Source: JAFGJU01 sp964570935 (GTDB taxonomy: Bacteria; Eisenbacteria; RBG-16-71-46; JAFGJU01). From it: 23,846 nucleotides of DNA. This document shows positions 1 to 7,566 of this stretch, piece after piece; within the stretch, counting starts at the first letter, position 1, and the number at the start of each line of letters is the position of its first letter. The notes under the pieces were generated by a model, which was not told the DNA's origin, ran no database searches, and saw nothing but the letters and a program-made list of their open reading frames with translations. A program made the translations under genes and the position numbers. The stretch is from NCBI GenBank assembly GCA_964570935.1, contig CAZMZP010000029.1:1-23846 (forward strand), written 5' to 3'.

Positions 1-163
1 GCTGTTGACGTTAAAGTCGAGCGGACACCCCCGGGAAACTGCAGTCTGTCCTTCTGGAGGCTTTTTACTACCACGGTAAGGACCTGGGCGTTCGAACAGG
101 GTGGTGCACGGACAGCGCCGTAAACGGGTATTGCGAGCCGCTACCGGCCGATGGTTGAGTCGC
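1..163. other. No recognisable gene (left edge)
   Basis: This stretch lies downstream of the leftward TolB-like gene. Short stop-free runs exist on the plus strand in two frames, about 40-45 codons each, but they have no start codon, ribosome site or family resemblance that I can recognise. Nothing is called here. Confidence 0.5.
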
Positions 164-1069
164 CTATCTGAAAAGGGTCTTTAGCTTGCCCCAAGTGGTC
201 TGCTCCACCGCGGTGGGACCGAATGGACTAGAGGCGATCCAAAGTTCTTCATTTCCCGTCCAATCTGCACTAAATACGATCTTGGTGCCGTCGGGGGACC
301 AGGAGGGGTAACGTTCCTGGCCGGCGGCGCTTGTTATCTGCACAAGCGTTCCAGCCGACGGCAACACGAGCCAAATGTCAAACGTGCCTCCCCGGTCTGA
401 GGAAAAGGCTATCCACTCGCCATTCGGGGACCAAGTCGGATCATACTCATGCGGACCCGCAGTGACCACTTGTTCGTCAGTGCCGTCTGGGGCCACATGA
501 ACTATCCTGAACCCGCTGCCAGTCCACTTTTCGCACGCAATCCGGCTCCCGTCCGGGGACCAGGACGGAGCTATCAGACCCACGTTGACGACTACTGGAG
601 TACCGCCTGATGCGGGCACCTTCCAAATGTAGGGCGCGAAATCATCAGACGAAGAGAATGCAATAGTTGAGCCATTTGGAGACCAACTTGGATCCCACGA
701 GGTCATCGCGGGCCGCATGAACGTAAGTTGAACTGCTGTGCCACCAGCACTGGGGCCCTTCCAGATCTCACTTCCCTGGGTGAACGCGACCTGGAAACCA
801 TCGGGGGACCAGGAGGGATAACCACCGCCATCCGGAACCAAAGCGATGTGGGTCGGGAGACCGCCAGAAGCGGGGATAGTCCAAATGCCCGAAGGCACGC
901 TGTCACTACTAAACGCAATCGTGGTGCCGTCGGGGGACCAGGAGGGGTACCTCTCGGTAGAAGTGGGCTGGAACGTGAGGCGCGAGAATGTCGCAGCGGC
1001 GGCCAGCGGTGGGTAACAGATCAGAATCACAAGAAGCAAACCCAAGCAAGTGAGAAACATCTGTTTCAT
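164..1069 (-). CDS. Secreted TolB-like WD40 (PD40) beta-propeller protein
   Basis: This is a 301-residue exported protein. It starts with a signal peptide: MKQM, then a long hydrophobic stretch ending in an AAAA region near residue 25. The rest is six beta-propeller blades, each carrying the W-S-P-[DN]-G signature of PD40/TolB repeats. Such proteins usually fold as periplasmic or surface propellers that bind other proteins; no catalytic motif is seen. I chose the start at 1069 because GGAGGTGAAGCG lies directly before it. An in-frame ATG at 1141 would put 24 polar residues ahead of the signal peptide. Length is short compared with TolB itself (about 430 residues) and the TolB amino-terminal domain is absent, so this is not a true TolB. 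It stands alone next to an insertion sequence. The exact partner or substrate is unknown. Confidence 0.8.
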   Translation of the reverse strand: MKQMFLTCLGLLLVILICYPPLAAAATFSRLTFQPTSTERYPSWSPDGTTIAFSSDSVPSGIWTIPASGGLPTHIALVPDGGGYPSWSPDGFQVAFTQGSEIWKGPSAGGTAVQLTFMRPAMTSWDPSWSPNGSTIAFSSSDDFAPYIWKVPASGGTPVVVNVGLIAPSWSPDGSRIACEKWTGSGFRIVHVAPDGTDEQVVTAGPHEYDPTWSPNGEWIAFSSDRGGTFDIWLVLPSAGTLVQITSAAGQERYPSWSPDGTKIVFSADWTGNEELWIASSPFGPTAVEQTTWGKLKTLFR

Positions 1070-1426
1070 CGCTTCACCTCCAGGGAGTAGTGAAACGAAC
1101 GTGTCTCTTGAAATCGAGAAGCCCGATATTCGAAAGAACACCGGGCATACAGCTACGGCTATCGTGGATTCAAGTGATGGTGTGGTGGTCGGCTTGACAA
1201 CATAGCCGTACGGGACGCTAGACTACTAGAGTCCCTCATGGCATACGCCCAAAAGCCATGACATGATTAGAAAGAACGACTCCTACCTATGGGTTATTGT
1301 ACTCCTGTGCTATTCCCCCGTCAAGTCAAAAAACTTACAAAGTCATGATTGTGGGCATATTGTGATACTCCGTCTGGGACATTGGCCCAAGGGCATTGGC
1401 CATATCGGGTTGAGCGGTCCCCTAGG
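1070..1426. other. Intergenic region upstream of the insertion sequence
   Basis: This holds the leader of the leftward TolB-like gene and the left flank of the IS. A TTGACA hexamer at 1194-1199 on the plus strand has no good -10 at normal spacing. A plus-strand open frame runs in from 1263, but its amino acids before 1479 do not look like protein and belong to no family I recognise. Confidence 0.4.
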
Positions 1427-1456
1427 TGAACCACCCCGGGATTGCCGGAGACTCCG
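1427..1456 (+). repeat. IS3-family left inverted repeat
   Basis: The 30-bp left end begins TGAACC. It matches the reverse complement of 2708-2737 at 22 of 30 positions, including the first six bases and the central CCGGAG block. It ends 22 bp before the orfA start, where IS3 elements carry their weak resident promoter. Confidence 0.85.
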
Positions 1457-1478
1457 ATTCGTGAGAGGATTAGGAGTC

Positions 1479-1799
1479 ATGGGTACAACAAACAGGTTTT
1501 CTCCAGAGGTAAGAGAGCGGGCGGTTCGGATGGTTTTGGAGCACGTCGGGGAGCACACTTCTCGTTGGGCTGCTATATGTTCGACTGCGGAGAAGTTTGG
1601 GTGCACAGCGGAGACGTTGCGTAAGTGGGTGCAGCAGGCTGAGCGGGACCGTGGGATTGGGCCTGGTCTGACGACCGACGAGCGGGCGCGTTTGCGGGAG
1701 CTTGAGCGAGAGGACCGGGAGCTGAGGCGAGCTCACGAGATATTGCGCAAGGCTTCGGCTTTTTTCGCGCAGGCGGAGCTCGACCGCAGAGCGAAGTGA
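1479..1799 (+). CDS. IS3-family transposase OrfA (helix-turn-helix)
   Basis: This 106-residue protein binds the element ends. Residues about 5-55 form the HTH_Tnp_1 (IS3/IS911 OrfA) DNA-binding domain: RFSPEVRERAVRMV, then CTAETLRKWV as the recognition helix region. Residues about 67-95 form a leucine-zipper-like coiled coil (ARLRELERE through EILRKASAFFAQAE). The start ATG follows AGAGGA at normal spacing. A longer upstream in-frame extension exists but does not look like protein. The last codons overlap orfB, and the frameshift heptamer T-TTT-TTC sits at the Phe-Phe near the end. OrfA alone typically modulates transposition. Confidence 0.9.
   Translation: MGTTNRFSPEVRERAVRMVLEHVGEHTSRWAAICSTAEKFGCTAETLRKWVQQAERDRGIGPGLTTDERARLRELEREDRELRRAHEILRKASAFFAQAELDRRAK
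1760..1766 (+). promoter_or_regulatory. Programmed -1 frameshift site (T TTT TTC)
   Basis: A heptamer of the X-XXY-YYZ type reads GCT-TTT-TTC in the orfA frame. A -1 slip here continues through an open stretch (RAGGARPQSEV) into orfB and makes the OrfAB fusion transposase. Position about 11 codons before the orfA stop is typical for IS3 elements. Confidence 0.75.
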
Positions 1800-2707
1800 T
1801 GGTGTCGTTCATAGACGCTCATCGGGGTGAGTATGCGGTCGAGCCGATCTGCGCTGTGCTGCCGGTCGCCCCGTCGACGTACTACGAGCACAAGGTTCGG
1901 GAGGTGGATCCTTCTCGACTGCCGCCACGGGCTAAACGTGATGCGGTGCTCCGGGAGGAGATCAGGCGGGTATGGGAAGAGAACCAGCGGGTCTACGGAG
2001 TACGCAAGGTATGGCGGCAGCTGGGGCGCGAAGGCTCTGCCGTTGCGCGGTGCACAGTGGAGCGGTTGATGGGCGACCTGGGCCTTGCGGGCGCAGTGCG
2101 GGGCAAGAGGTTCAGAACTACGGTTCCGGATGAAGCGGTAGTGCGGCCGGCTGACCTGGTCAATCGCGACTTCACTGTGGCTCGTCCTAATCAGTTGTGG
2201 GTGGCGGACCTGACCTACGTTGCAACGTGGCGTGGGTTTGTGTACATCGCGTTTGTGATCGATGCTTACTCGCGTGCGATAGTGGGTTGGCGAGCGTCGG
2301 GCTCGCTTCGGACGGACCTGGCCCTGGACGCTCTGGAGCAGGCGATCTATGCGAGGCCGGACACCGACGATCTCGTGCACCACAGCGACCGGGGAGTGCA
2401 GTATCTGTCCATCCGTTACACTGAGCGCCTGGCCGAAGCTGGGATCGAGCCTTCGGTGGGAAGCAACGGCGACTCCTACGACAATGCTCTGGCAGAGTCC
2501 GTGATTGGGCTCTACAAGACTGAGGTGATTCGTCCGCGTGGGCCGTGGCGGCACCTCGAAGCCGTCGAGTTCGCGACTCTGGAGTGGGTGGATTGGTTCA
2601 ACAACAGGCGGCTCTTGGAGCCGATCGGGTACTTGCCACCGGCGGAGTATGAGGAGGCGTACTATCGTCGTCGGGGAGAAGAGGCAACAGTGGCAGGAGT
2701 CAACTAA
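1796..2707 (+). CDS. IS3-family transposase OrfB (DDE integrase catalytic domain)
   Basis: This is the 303-residue catalytic half of the transposase with an rve-type integrase core. An HTH_21-like region lies at about residues 45-100 (REEIRRVWEENQRVYGVRKV). The catalytic triad is visible: D138 in VADLTYV, D198 in HSDRGVQY and E234 in NALAESVIGLYKTEV. D198 and E234 are separated by 35 residues, the DD35E pattern. The carboxy end has the usual YNNRR-like motif as WFNNRR plus PAEYEEAYY. The first possible start is GTG 1796, with ATG 1799 overlapping the orfA stop (TGATG). In this family most activity comes from the OrfAB frameshift fusion rather than from free OrfB. The frame is intact. Confidence 0.93.
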   Translation: MMVSFIDAHRGEYAVEPICAVLPVAPSTYYEHKVREVDPSRLPPRAKRDAVLREEIRRVWEENQRVYGVRKVWRQLGREGSAVARCTVERLMGDLGLAGAVRGKRFRTTVPDEAVVRPADLVNRDFTVARPNQLWVADLTYVATWRGFVYIAFVIDAYSRAIVGWRASGSLRTDLALDALEQAIYARPDTDDLVHHSDRGVQYLSIRYTERLAEAGIEPSVGSNGDSYDNALAESVIGLYKTEVIRPRGPWRHLEAVEFATLEWVDWFNNRRLLEPIGYLPPAEYEEAYYRRRGEEATVAGVN

Positions 2708-2737
2708 CCAAGCCTCCGGAGAACCTGGGGCGGTTCA
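2708..2737 (-). repeat. IS3-family right inverted repeat
   Basis: The reverse complement begins TGAACC and pairs with the left end at 22 of 30 positions. The orfB stop codon (2705-2707) directly precedes it, as is common in compact IS3 elements. On the minus strand it supplies the last codons of the truncated conjugation gene frame. Confidence 0.85.
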
Positions 2738-3225
2738 GTGGGGGTAACAGTAGTGTGTGGTAGCCCTGGTACTTTACATTGTCCCCATGAATCTGTCTGG
2801 TGAAGAGCTCGTCGACCATCGCGTCGGAGTCCTCTGACCAGATGTTGAAGGCGGCCTTCCAGAGTGTGTTCGCCATGACAGCGCTAAACAAGTCTTCCCC
2901 AGGTCCTGACGAAGCTGGCCAAATCGCTGATTGGCCAGGATGAGCGGCACTCCGAACTCACGTAGTGTATCCACGCCCTTCGCGAGGTCTTTGCACACTA
3001 CCTCTCCAAACTCGTCAACGTAAAGGTAGAACGGTTGCAGAGTTGATGGGTCGCCGCGTCTCGTTCTGGCGGCTTGGATTATCTGGTGAATAAGAATGGT
3101 CGCCAGCTGCTTGTTGGCCTTCCCGCTCGGCCGGGTGCTCTTGCCGAGGTTGCAGAGGATGATCTTGCCCTCGTCCTGAGCGCAAGAAGGGCCAAGAGGA
3201 CGGTCGATTCCTGGGCGGGCCAGAG
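2738..3225 (-). pseudogene. Remnant of a VirD4/TraG-type conjugative coupling ATPase
   Basis: Translating the minus strand downward from about 3190 gives an ATPase-like sequence in one frame: DEGKIILCNLGKS, QLATILIHQIIQAA, then the Walker-B-like FYLYVDEFGEVV and GVPLILANQRFGQLRQDLGK. Near 2893-2896 the frame breaks. The next frame continues the expected fold with FSAVMANTLWKAAF and SEDSDAMVDELF. Restoring one lost base would give GKDLFSAV. This order (sensor strand, DEF Walker B, NQ-x-x-GQL, then N-x-x-x-K-x-x-F and a D-A region) fits the TraD/TraG/VirD4 coupling-protein motor that feeds DNA into type IV secretion. No start, Walker A or carboxy end is present. The 3' end is cut by the IS at 2737 and the 5' end stops at the comB-like gene. 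It is dead by truncation and frameshift. A HerA/FtsK-like ATPase is the alternative identity. Confidence 0.6.
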
Positions 3226-3951
3226 TCAGTGCGAGACCGTGATCCTACCTTCCTTCAGGACGCAGAGCACGGGGACCGAGTCCACGCGGGCACACACCTC
3301 AAGGTCCAGGCCGAACCCCAGCTCCAGAAGATATTTTCCGTGGGAGGAGCCGGAGACCACGCCGTAGATGTCGTTTCCCCACTTCTCGTGCAGGGCCACG
3401 GCAGCCTTCGCTCCGTCGTTGAGCTCCCAGACATCCGGGGAGGCTTTCATCAGGCCGTGCGCGACCATCCCGGCGCAGACGGAGTCCTCCATGGAGAACT
3501 TCCCGCTCGTCCCCGAGCAGAGGATCACCGGCTGGACGCCCTGCGATCCCAACCTCGCAATCACTTGGCCCACGTTCACGAAGGAGCAGACCAGCTGCTC
3601 CTCGGCCTTTATGCCCCTGGACATGAGCTTGGTGCCGTTGGTGCTCGCGAACACGAGCGTCTTCCCGGCCACGGCCTCGCGCGTGTATTCCAGCGGCGAG
3701 TTCCCGAGGTCGAACCCGCTCACCTTCTTGCCGTCCCTCTCTCCGCACAGCAGCGTGCTCGCTCTGTCCAGCGACGACATGAGCTTGGTGGCGGCCTCTA
3801 CCGTGCCCGCCGGTATTATCTTCTCGGCTCCGTTCAAAAGCGCGTAGGCGATGGTGGTGCATGACCTCAGGACGTCTATTATGACGACCACTCTGCCCTT
3901 GAGGACGGCTTCGGTCACTTCTGAAGGTGTGAGATAGCAGTCCAGTTTCAT
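3226..3951 (-). CDS. comB: 2-phosphosulfolactate phosphatase-family protein (ComB-like)
   Basis: This 241-residue protein covers the full ComB family length. Conserved blocks are VVVIIDVLRSCTTIAYALLNGA (residues 21-42, with the D26 and R29 pair), GERDGKKVSGFDLGNSPLEY (70-89) and FASTNGT (101-107). ComB removes phosphate from 2-phosphosulfolactate, Mg2+-dependent, in coenzyme M synthesis. Homologues are widespread in bacteria that make no coenzyme M, where the substrate is uncertain, so the symbol is by family only. It is the last gene of the TPR-efp-accB-pilT-accC run, 11 bp after accC. There is no strong ribosome site, so it is probably translationally coupled. The decayed conjugation fragment begins directly after its stop. 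Confidence 0.82.
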   Translation of the reverse strand: MKLDCYLTPSEVTEAVLKGRVVVIIDVLRSCTTIAYALLNGAEKIIPAGTVEAATKLMSSLDRASTLLCGERDGKKVSGFDLGNSPLEYTREAVAGKTLVFASTNGTKLMSRGIKAEEQLVCSFVNVGQVIARLGSQGVQPVILCSGTSGKFSMEDSVCAGMVAHGLMKASPDVWELNDGAKAAVALHEKWGNDIYGVVSGSSHGKYLLELGFGLDLEVCARVDSVPVLCVLKEGRITVSH

Positions 3952-3962
3952 GGCGGTCCGCC

Positions 3963-5318
3963 CTACTTCGGACCCTCCCTTACGTTCAGACGCTCCACGA
4001 AGGTCGTGTCCGCTTTTCCGTTCACGACCACTTCGTGCGAAAGCAGGTCCTGGTGGAAAGGAATCGTGGTCTTGACGCCCTCAATAATACACTCTCTGAG
4101 GGCCCTTTTCATTCTCTGAAGCGCCTCTGTCCTGTCCCTGCCGTGCGCGATGATCTTGGCGATGAGCGAGTCGTAGTACGGCGGGATCGAGTACCCCTGG
4201 TATATGTGTGTGTCCACCCTTATCCCGGGCCCGCCGGGCAGATGAACGTACGTGATGTTCCCCGGGCACGGCCTGAACCCGGCTTCCACGTCCTCGGCGT
4301 TTATCCTGCACTCCAGCGCGTGGCCGTTCAGATGGATGTCCTCCTGCCTGAACCCCAGCTTCTCGCCGGAGGCGATGCGTATCTGCTCCTTGACCAGGTC
4401 CAGACGCGTGACCATCTCGGTTACCGTGTGCTCGACCTGGATCCGGGTGTTCATCTCCATGAAGTAGAAATTGAGCTCCTGGTCCACCAGGAACTCTATC
4501 GTGCCGGAGCTCTCGTAGCCGATTTTCTTGGCGCCCTTGACGGCCATATCACACATGGCCTTCCGCAGCTCGGGGGTCACGATGGGGGACGGCGACTCCT
4601 CCACCAGCTTCTGGTGCCTTCGCTGGAGCGAGCAGTCCCTCTCGAACAGGTGCACCACGTTTCCGTGCGAATCGCCCAGGATCTGTATTTCTACGTGTCT
4701 GGGCCTTTCGATGCACTTCTCAACGTACAGCTCCGGGTTGCCGAACGCCGCCTCCGCCTCCGCCTTGCACATCAGAAAACTGTTGGCGAAGCTCTCCTTG
4801 CTTGTGACGACACGCATCCCTCTTCCTCCACCTCCACCGACCGCCTTGACGAGGACCGGATACCCTATCTCGTCGGCAACGGCCTCGGCCTCAGCCACGC
4901 TTGCGGCCGCGCCGCGGCTCCCGGGAACGATCGGCAGGCCCGCCTCGGCCATGCTGGTCCGTGCGACCGCCTTGTCGCCCATCTTCTTTATCTGGGCCGA
5001 CGTGGGCCCTATGAACTTGAGCTTGCTCGACTCGCATATCTCGGCGAACTCGGTGCTCTCGGCCAGAAAGCCGTAACCCGGATGTATGGCGTCCGAGTCG
5101 GTTATTTCCGCGGCGCTGATGATTCTGGGGATGTTGAGATAGCTCTCTGAACTCTGGGGCGGGCCGATGCAGACCGATTCGTCGGCCAGTCTGACGTGCA
5201 GGGAATCGGCGTCGGCCTCCGAGTAGACGGCGACTGTCTCGATGCCGAGCTCCTGGCAGGCACGGATGACGCGGAGCGCGATCTCACCGCGATTTGCGAT
5301 CAATACCCTCTTGAACAT
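3963..5318 (-). CDS. accC: Biotin carboxylase subunit of acetyl-CoA carboxylase
   Basis: This enzyme carboxylates the biotin carried on AccB, using ATP and bicarbonate, in the first step of fatty-acid synthesis. The 451 residues match the family length (about 449). Visible parts are the amino domain KRVLIANRGEIALRVIRAC (3-21), HPGYGFLAE (about 79-87), the glycine-rich ATP lid GGGGGRGM, the ATP-grasp core with EMNTRIQVEHTVTEM, and the carboxy domain with HALECRINAEDV. Phe and Thr variants replace common residues in places, but no key residue is missing. The start follows pilT by 9 bp with no clear ribosome site, consistent with coupling. In many bacteria accB and accC are adjacent; here pilT lies between them. 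Confidence 0.96.
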   Translation of the reverse strand: MFKRVLIANRGEIALRVIRACQELGIETVAVYSEADADSLHVRLADESVCIGPPQSSESYLNIPRIISAAEITDSDAIHPGYGFLAESTEFAEICESSKLKFIGPTSAQIKKMGDKAVARTSMAEAGLPIVPGSRGAAASVAEAEAVADEIGYPVLVKAVGGGGGRGMRVVTSKESFANSFLMCKAEAEAAFGNPELYVEKCIERPRHVEIQILGDSHGNVVHLFERDCSLQRRHQKLVEESPSPIVTPELRKAMCDMAVKGAKKIGYESSGTIEFLVDQELNFYFMEMNTRIQVEHTVTEMVTRLDLVKEQIRIASGEKLGFRQEDIHLNGHALECRINAEDVEAGFRPCPGNITYVHLPGGPGIRVDTHIYQGYSIPPYYDSLIAKIIAHGRDRTEALQRMKRALRECIIEGVKTTIPFHQDLLSHEVVVNGKADTTFVERLNVREGPK

Positions 5319-5327
5319 ACAGGCGGG

Positions 5328-6446
5328 CTAGAGCTTCGCACCTCCGCTTTCGAAAAGCTCCCAGGTCTTGTCGGAGGTCGCCTCGATGCCCTTCACCCTG
5401 AGACTGAACTCGGAAGGGTTGGAGCAGTGCTTGAGGGCATCTTCGAGCGTGACCTGCTCCTGTTTATACAGTCGCATTATTGACTGGTCGAACGTCTGCA
5501 TCCCGTACTGGTTGACACCTTCCTGGACGGCTATGCGGATGGACTGCGTCTTGCCGGGGTCGGTGATGTAGTCCTTGATGGCGGCGGTACAGACCATGAT
5601 CTCGGCGGCCGGCACCCTTCCCTTCCCGCTGGCCTTGGGCAGGAGGCGCATCGAGATGACGGCGCGCAGCGTGGCGGCCAGCATGAACCTGACTTCCTCA
5701 TGCTGATGCGGCGGGAAGAAGGATATGACGCGGTTCACGGTCTGGGCCGAATCGGTCGTGTGGAGCGTGCTCAGGACCAGGTGGCCGGTGTCCGCGGCCA
5801 TGAGGGCGATCTGCATCGTCTCCACGTCCCTTATCTCTCCGATGAGGATGACGTCCGGGTCCTGCCTGAGTACGTGCTTCAGGCCCTCCTGGAAGCTGAG
5901 CGTGTCCATGCCGACTTCTCTCTGGCTGATGATGCTCTTGTCGTCCCTGAGCAGGAACTCCACCGGGTCTTCTATGGTAATGATGCTCTTCCGCGAGTTC
6001 TGGTTCATATGCTGTATCATCGCGGCCAGCGTGGTGGACTTGCCGCTGCCCACGGTACCGGTCACGAGGATGAGGCCCCTGGGGCTCGAGGCCAGGTCCT
6101 TTATGGCCGGCGGCAAGCTGAGCTCGTCGAACCCGGGCACGCTGAACGGGATTCGCCTGAAAACCATGGAGATGGTGCCCCGCTGCACGTAGAAGTTGCA
6201 CCGAAATCGACTCAGGCCCGGGACTCCAAACCCGAAGTCCACTTCCCTGCTGTCGTCGAATATCTTCTTCTGCCTGGGAGTGAGAATCTGGTCAGCCACC
6301 TTGACCAGCTCCTCCTGGTTGGGAGGAGGCATGTCCAGCGGCTGGAGCAGCCCGTCCACCCTCAGCACGGGCGGAGCGCCCACTTTGAGGTGAAGGTCGG
6401 ACGCGTTCGTCTGCACCATCTTCTCCAGAATGCTGATTACGTTCAT
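5328..6446 (-). CDS. pilT: PilT-type twitching motility retraction ATPase
   Basis: This 372-residue hexameric ATPase disassembles type IV pili at the inner membrane. Visible are the PAS-like amino part with ASDLHLKVGAPPVLRVDG (15-32), Walker A GTVGSGKST (130-138), the Asp box IEDPVEF (158-164), Walker B VILIGEIRD (199-207, E204) and the His box STLHT (226-230, H229). The carboxy end has MQTFDQSIMRLYKQ. The PilT AIRNLIRE motif is altered to AAIKDYITD, so a PilU-like paralogue is possible. GGGAG lies about 7 bases before the ATG. The gene sits 17 bp after accB and 9 bp before accC, an unusual place. No other pilus gene is in the window, so its partners must be elsewhere. Confidence 0.92.
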   Translation of the reverse strand: MNVISILEKMVQTNASDLHLKVGAPPVLRVDGLLQPLDMPPPNQEELVKVADQILTPRQKKIFDDSREVDFGFGVPGLSRFRCNFYVQRGTISMVFRRIPFSVPGFDELSLPPAIKDLASSPRGLILVTGTVGSGKSTTLAAMIQHMNQNSRKSIITIEDPVEFLLRDDKSIISQREVGMDTLSFQEGLKHVLRQDPDVILIGEIRDVETMQIALMAADTGHLVLSTLHTTDSAQTVNRVISFFPPHQHEEVRFMLAATLRAVISMRLLPKASGKGRVPAAEIMVCTAAIKDYITDPGKTQSIRIAVQEGVNQYGMQTFDQSIMRLYKQEQVTLEDALKHCSNPSEFSLRVKGIEATSDKTWELFESGGAKL

Positions 6447-6463
6447 CGGGGTTCTCCCGGGGG

Positions 6464-6928
6464 TCAGTAGGGTTCAACCAGAAACAGAGTCTGCCCGTAT
6501 TCCACGGGACTGGCGTTTTCCACCAGTATCCGGGCTATCCTGCCCCTGGCCTCGGACTGGATCTCGTTCATGAGCTTCATGGCTTCGATTATGCACACTG
6601 TCTGGCCCACGTCCACGTCGGCGTTCATCTCCACGAACGACGGCGCGCCGGGCGCCGGCGCCCTGTAGAAGGTGCCGACCATCGGAGACTTGATCTCCTT
6701 CATCTGCTTGCCGTTCTTCGGGGCCTCGGCGGGCCTCGCGTCGGCCGCGGCAGGCTCCCTGGTCGACGGAGCTGCTTCAGGGAGAAGCGCAGGCTGCGCG
6801 GCGCCGTGGAAGTTTGAATTGCCCGACTTGGAAACCCGAACGCGGCGGCCCCAGCTTGAGACCTCGATCTCTTCGACCCCGCTCTCCTCCAGAAGTCGGA
6901 TGAGCTCTTTTATTTGCTCAAGCTTCAT
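6464..6928 (-). CDS. accB: Biotin carboxyl carrier protein of acetyl-CoA carboxylase
   Basis: AccB carries biotin between biotin carboxylase and carboxyltransferase. Its 154 residues have the usual layout: an amino helix and strand region (1-35), an Ala/Pro-rich flexible linker (about 42-72) and the biotinyl domain (78-154). The biotin attachment lysine is K118 in IIEAMKLMNE. The thumb loop before it is short and contains PGAPSFVEM. GGGAGGAA stands 7 bases before the ATG. It follows efp after 63 bp and precedes pilT by 17 bp. It works with the accC product encoded two genes further on; the carboxyltransferase genes are not in the window. Confidence 0.95.
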   Translation of the reverse strand: MKLEQIKELIRLLEESGVEEIEVSSWGRRVRVSKSGNSNFHGAAQPALLPEAAPSTREPAAADARPAEAPKNGKQMKEIKSPMVGTFYRAPAPGAPSFVEMNADVDVGQTVCIIEAMKLMNEIQSEARGRIARILVENASPVEYGQTLFLVEPY

Positions 6929-6991
6929 AGGACATTCCTCCCGGACTGCTTCGCCGCGCTCTTCACCGGCTTGAATCGGCCGGAGTCCTGG

Positions 6992-7552
6992 TCAGGCCAT
7001 CCTCTCCACGTACTGGCCGGTCCTGGTGTCAATCTTGAGAACGTCGCCGACCTGTATGAAAAGCGGTACCTGGACTACAAGACCTGTCTCGAGTGTGGCG
7101 GGCTTCGAACCGCCGGACGCAGTGTCACCCCGGAACCCGGGGTCGGTGGTGCGAACGGAGAGCCCAACGAACGTCGGAACCTCCAGAGAAATAGGCTCGT
7201 CTCCGTTCATGAGCATGACCACCTTGAGGTTTTCCTTCAAGTATCCTTTCTCGGGCTCCACGCGCTCCGCCGGAATTGCCATCTGGTCGAACGTCTCTGT
7301 GTTCATGAAATGGTACGAGCTGCCGTCGCTGTAGAGGTACTGGAACTGAGTCCTCTCCAGCCTGGCCTCGGCCAGCTTTTCGCCGGCCCGGAAAGTCCTG
7401 TCGATGACGCTCCCAGTCTTTACGTTCTTGAGCTTGGTGCGGACAAAGGCCCCGCCCTTGCCGGGTTTGACGTGCTGGAACTCGACTATCTGGTAGTACG
7501 AGCCCTCGTAGTCGAGAACCATGCCGTTTCTGAAATCACTGGTGTCAGCCAT
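6992..7552 (-). CDS. efp: Translation elongation factor P
   Basis: EF-P rescues ribosomes stalled on consecutive prolines by binding next to the P-site tRNA. The 186-residue form starting MADTSDFRNGM has the three beta-barrel domains: KOW-like (1-65), OB-like middle (66-128) and the carboxy OB domain (129-186). The tip loop is HVKPGKGGAF with K32 at the position that is modified (lysylation or another route) in many bacteria. No modifying enzyme is encoded here. An in-frame ATG at 7603 would add 17 charged residues that overlap the TPR gene and are not part of the family, so 7552 is chosen. No strong ribosome site precedes it. The TPR stop is 14 bp away, so coupling is likely. Confidence 0.96.
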   Translation of the reverse strand: MADTSDFRNGMVLDYEGSYYQIVEFQHVKPGKGGAFVRTKLKNVKTGSVIDRTFRAGEKLAEARLERTQFQYLYSDGSSYHFMNTETFDQMAIPAERVEPEKGYLKENLKVVMLMNGDEPISLEVPTFVGLSVRTTDPGFRGDTASGGSKPATLETGLVVQVPLFIQVGDVLKIDTRTGQYVERMA

Positions 7553-7566
7553 GCGCTCTGCCCGGC

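Larger units (their letters stand above)
1427..2737 (+). mobile_element. IS3-family insertion sequence, complete, 1311 bp
   Basis: The element has two overlapping transposase frames (orfA 1479-1799, orfB from 1796) bounded by imperfect terminal inverted repeats that both begin TGAACC. Length, gene order and DD35E chemistry fit the IS3 family. IS3 elements move by a copy-out-paste-in route through a circular intermediate made by the OrfAB fusion. The bases just outside the ends do not match (AGG on the left, GTG on the right), so no 3-4 bp target duplication is visible. That points to recombination or a deletion after insertion. The right end truncates a conjugation gene fragment. Both frames are open, so the copy may still be functional. 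Confidence 0.9.

Noticed and set aside
1..163. Open stretches of about 40-45 codons on the plus strand, possibly a gene tail.
   Set aside because: No start, no ribosome site, and the residues match nothing I know; two frames are equally plausible.
1194..1224. TTGACA on the plus strand as a promoter toward the insertion sequence.
   Set aside because: No -10 hexamer at 16-18 bp; the best candidate is 19 bp away and poor.
1263..1478. Upstream extension of the orfA frame by 72 codons.
   Set aside because: The extension crosses the left inverted repeat and does not look like protein; a ribosome site precedes ATG 1479.
4035..5150. Long plus-strand open frame (371 codons) opposite accC.
   Set aside because: It is a shadow of the GC-rich accC gene; composition is Arg/Gly/Leu-heavy with no family pattern.
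5700..6470. Long plus-strand open frame opposite pilT.
   Set aside because: Shadow of pilT; all PilT motor motifs are on the other strand.
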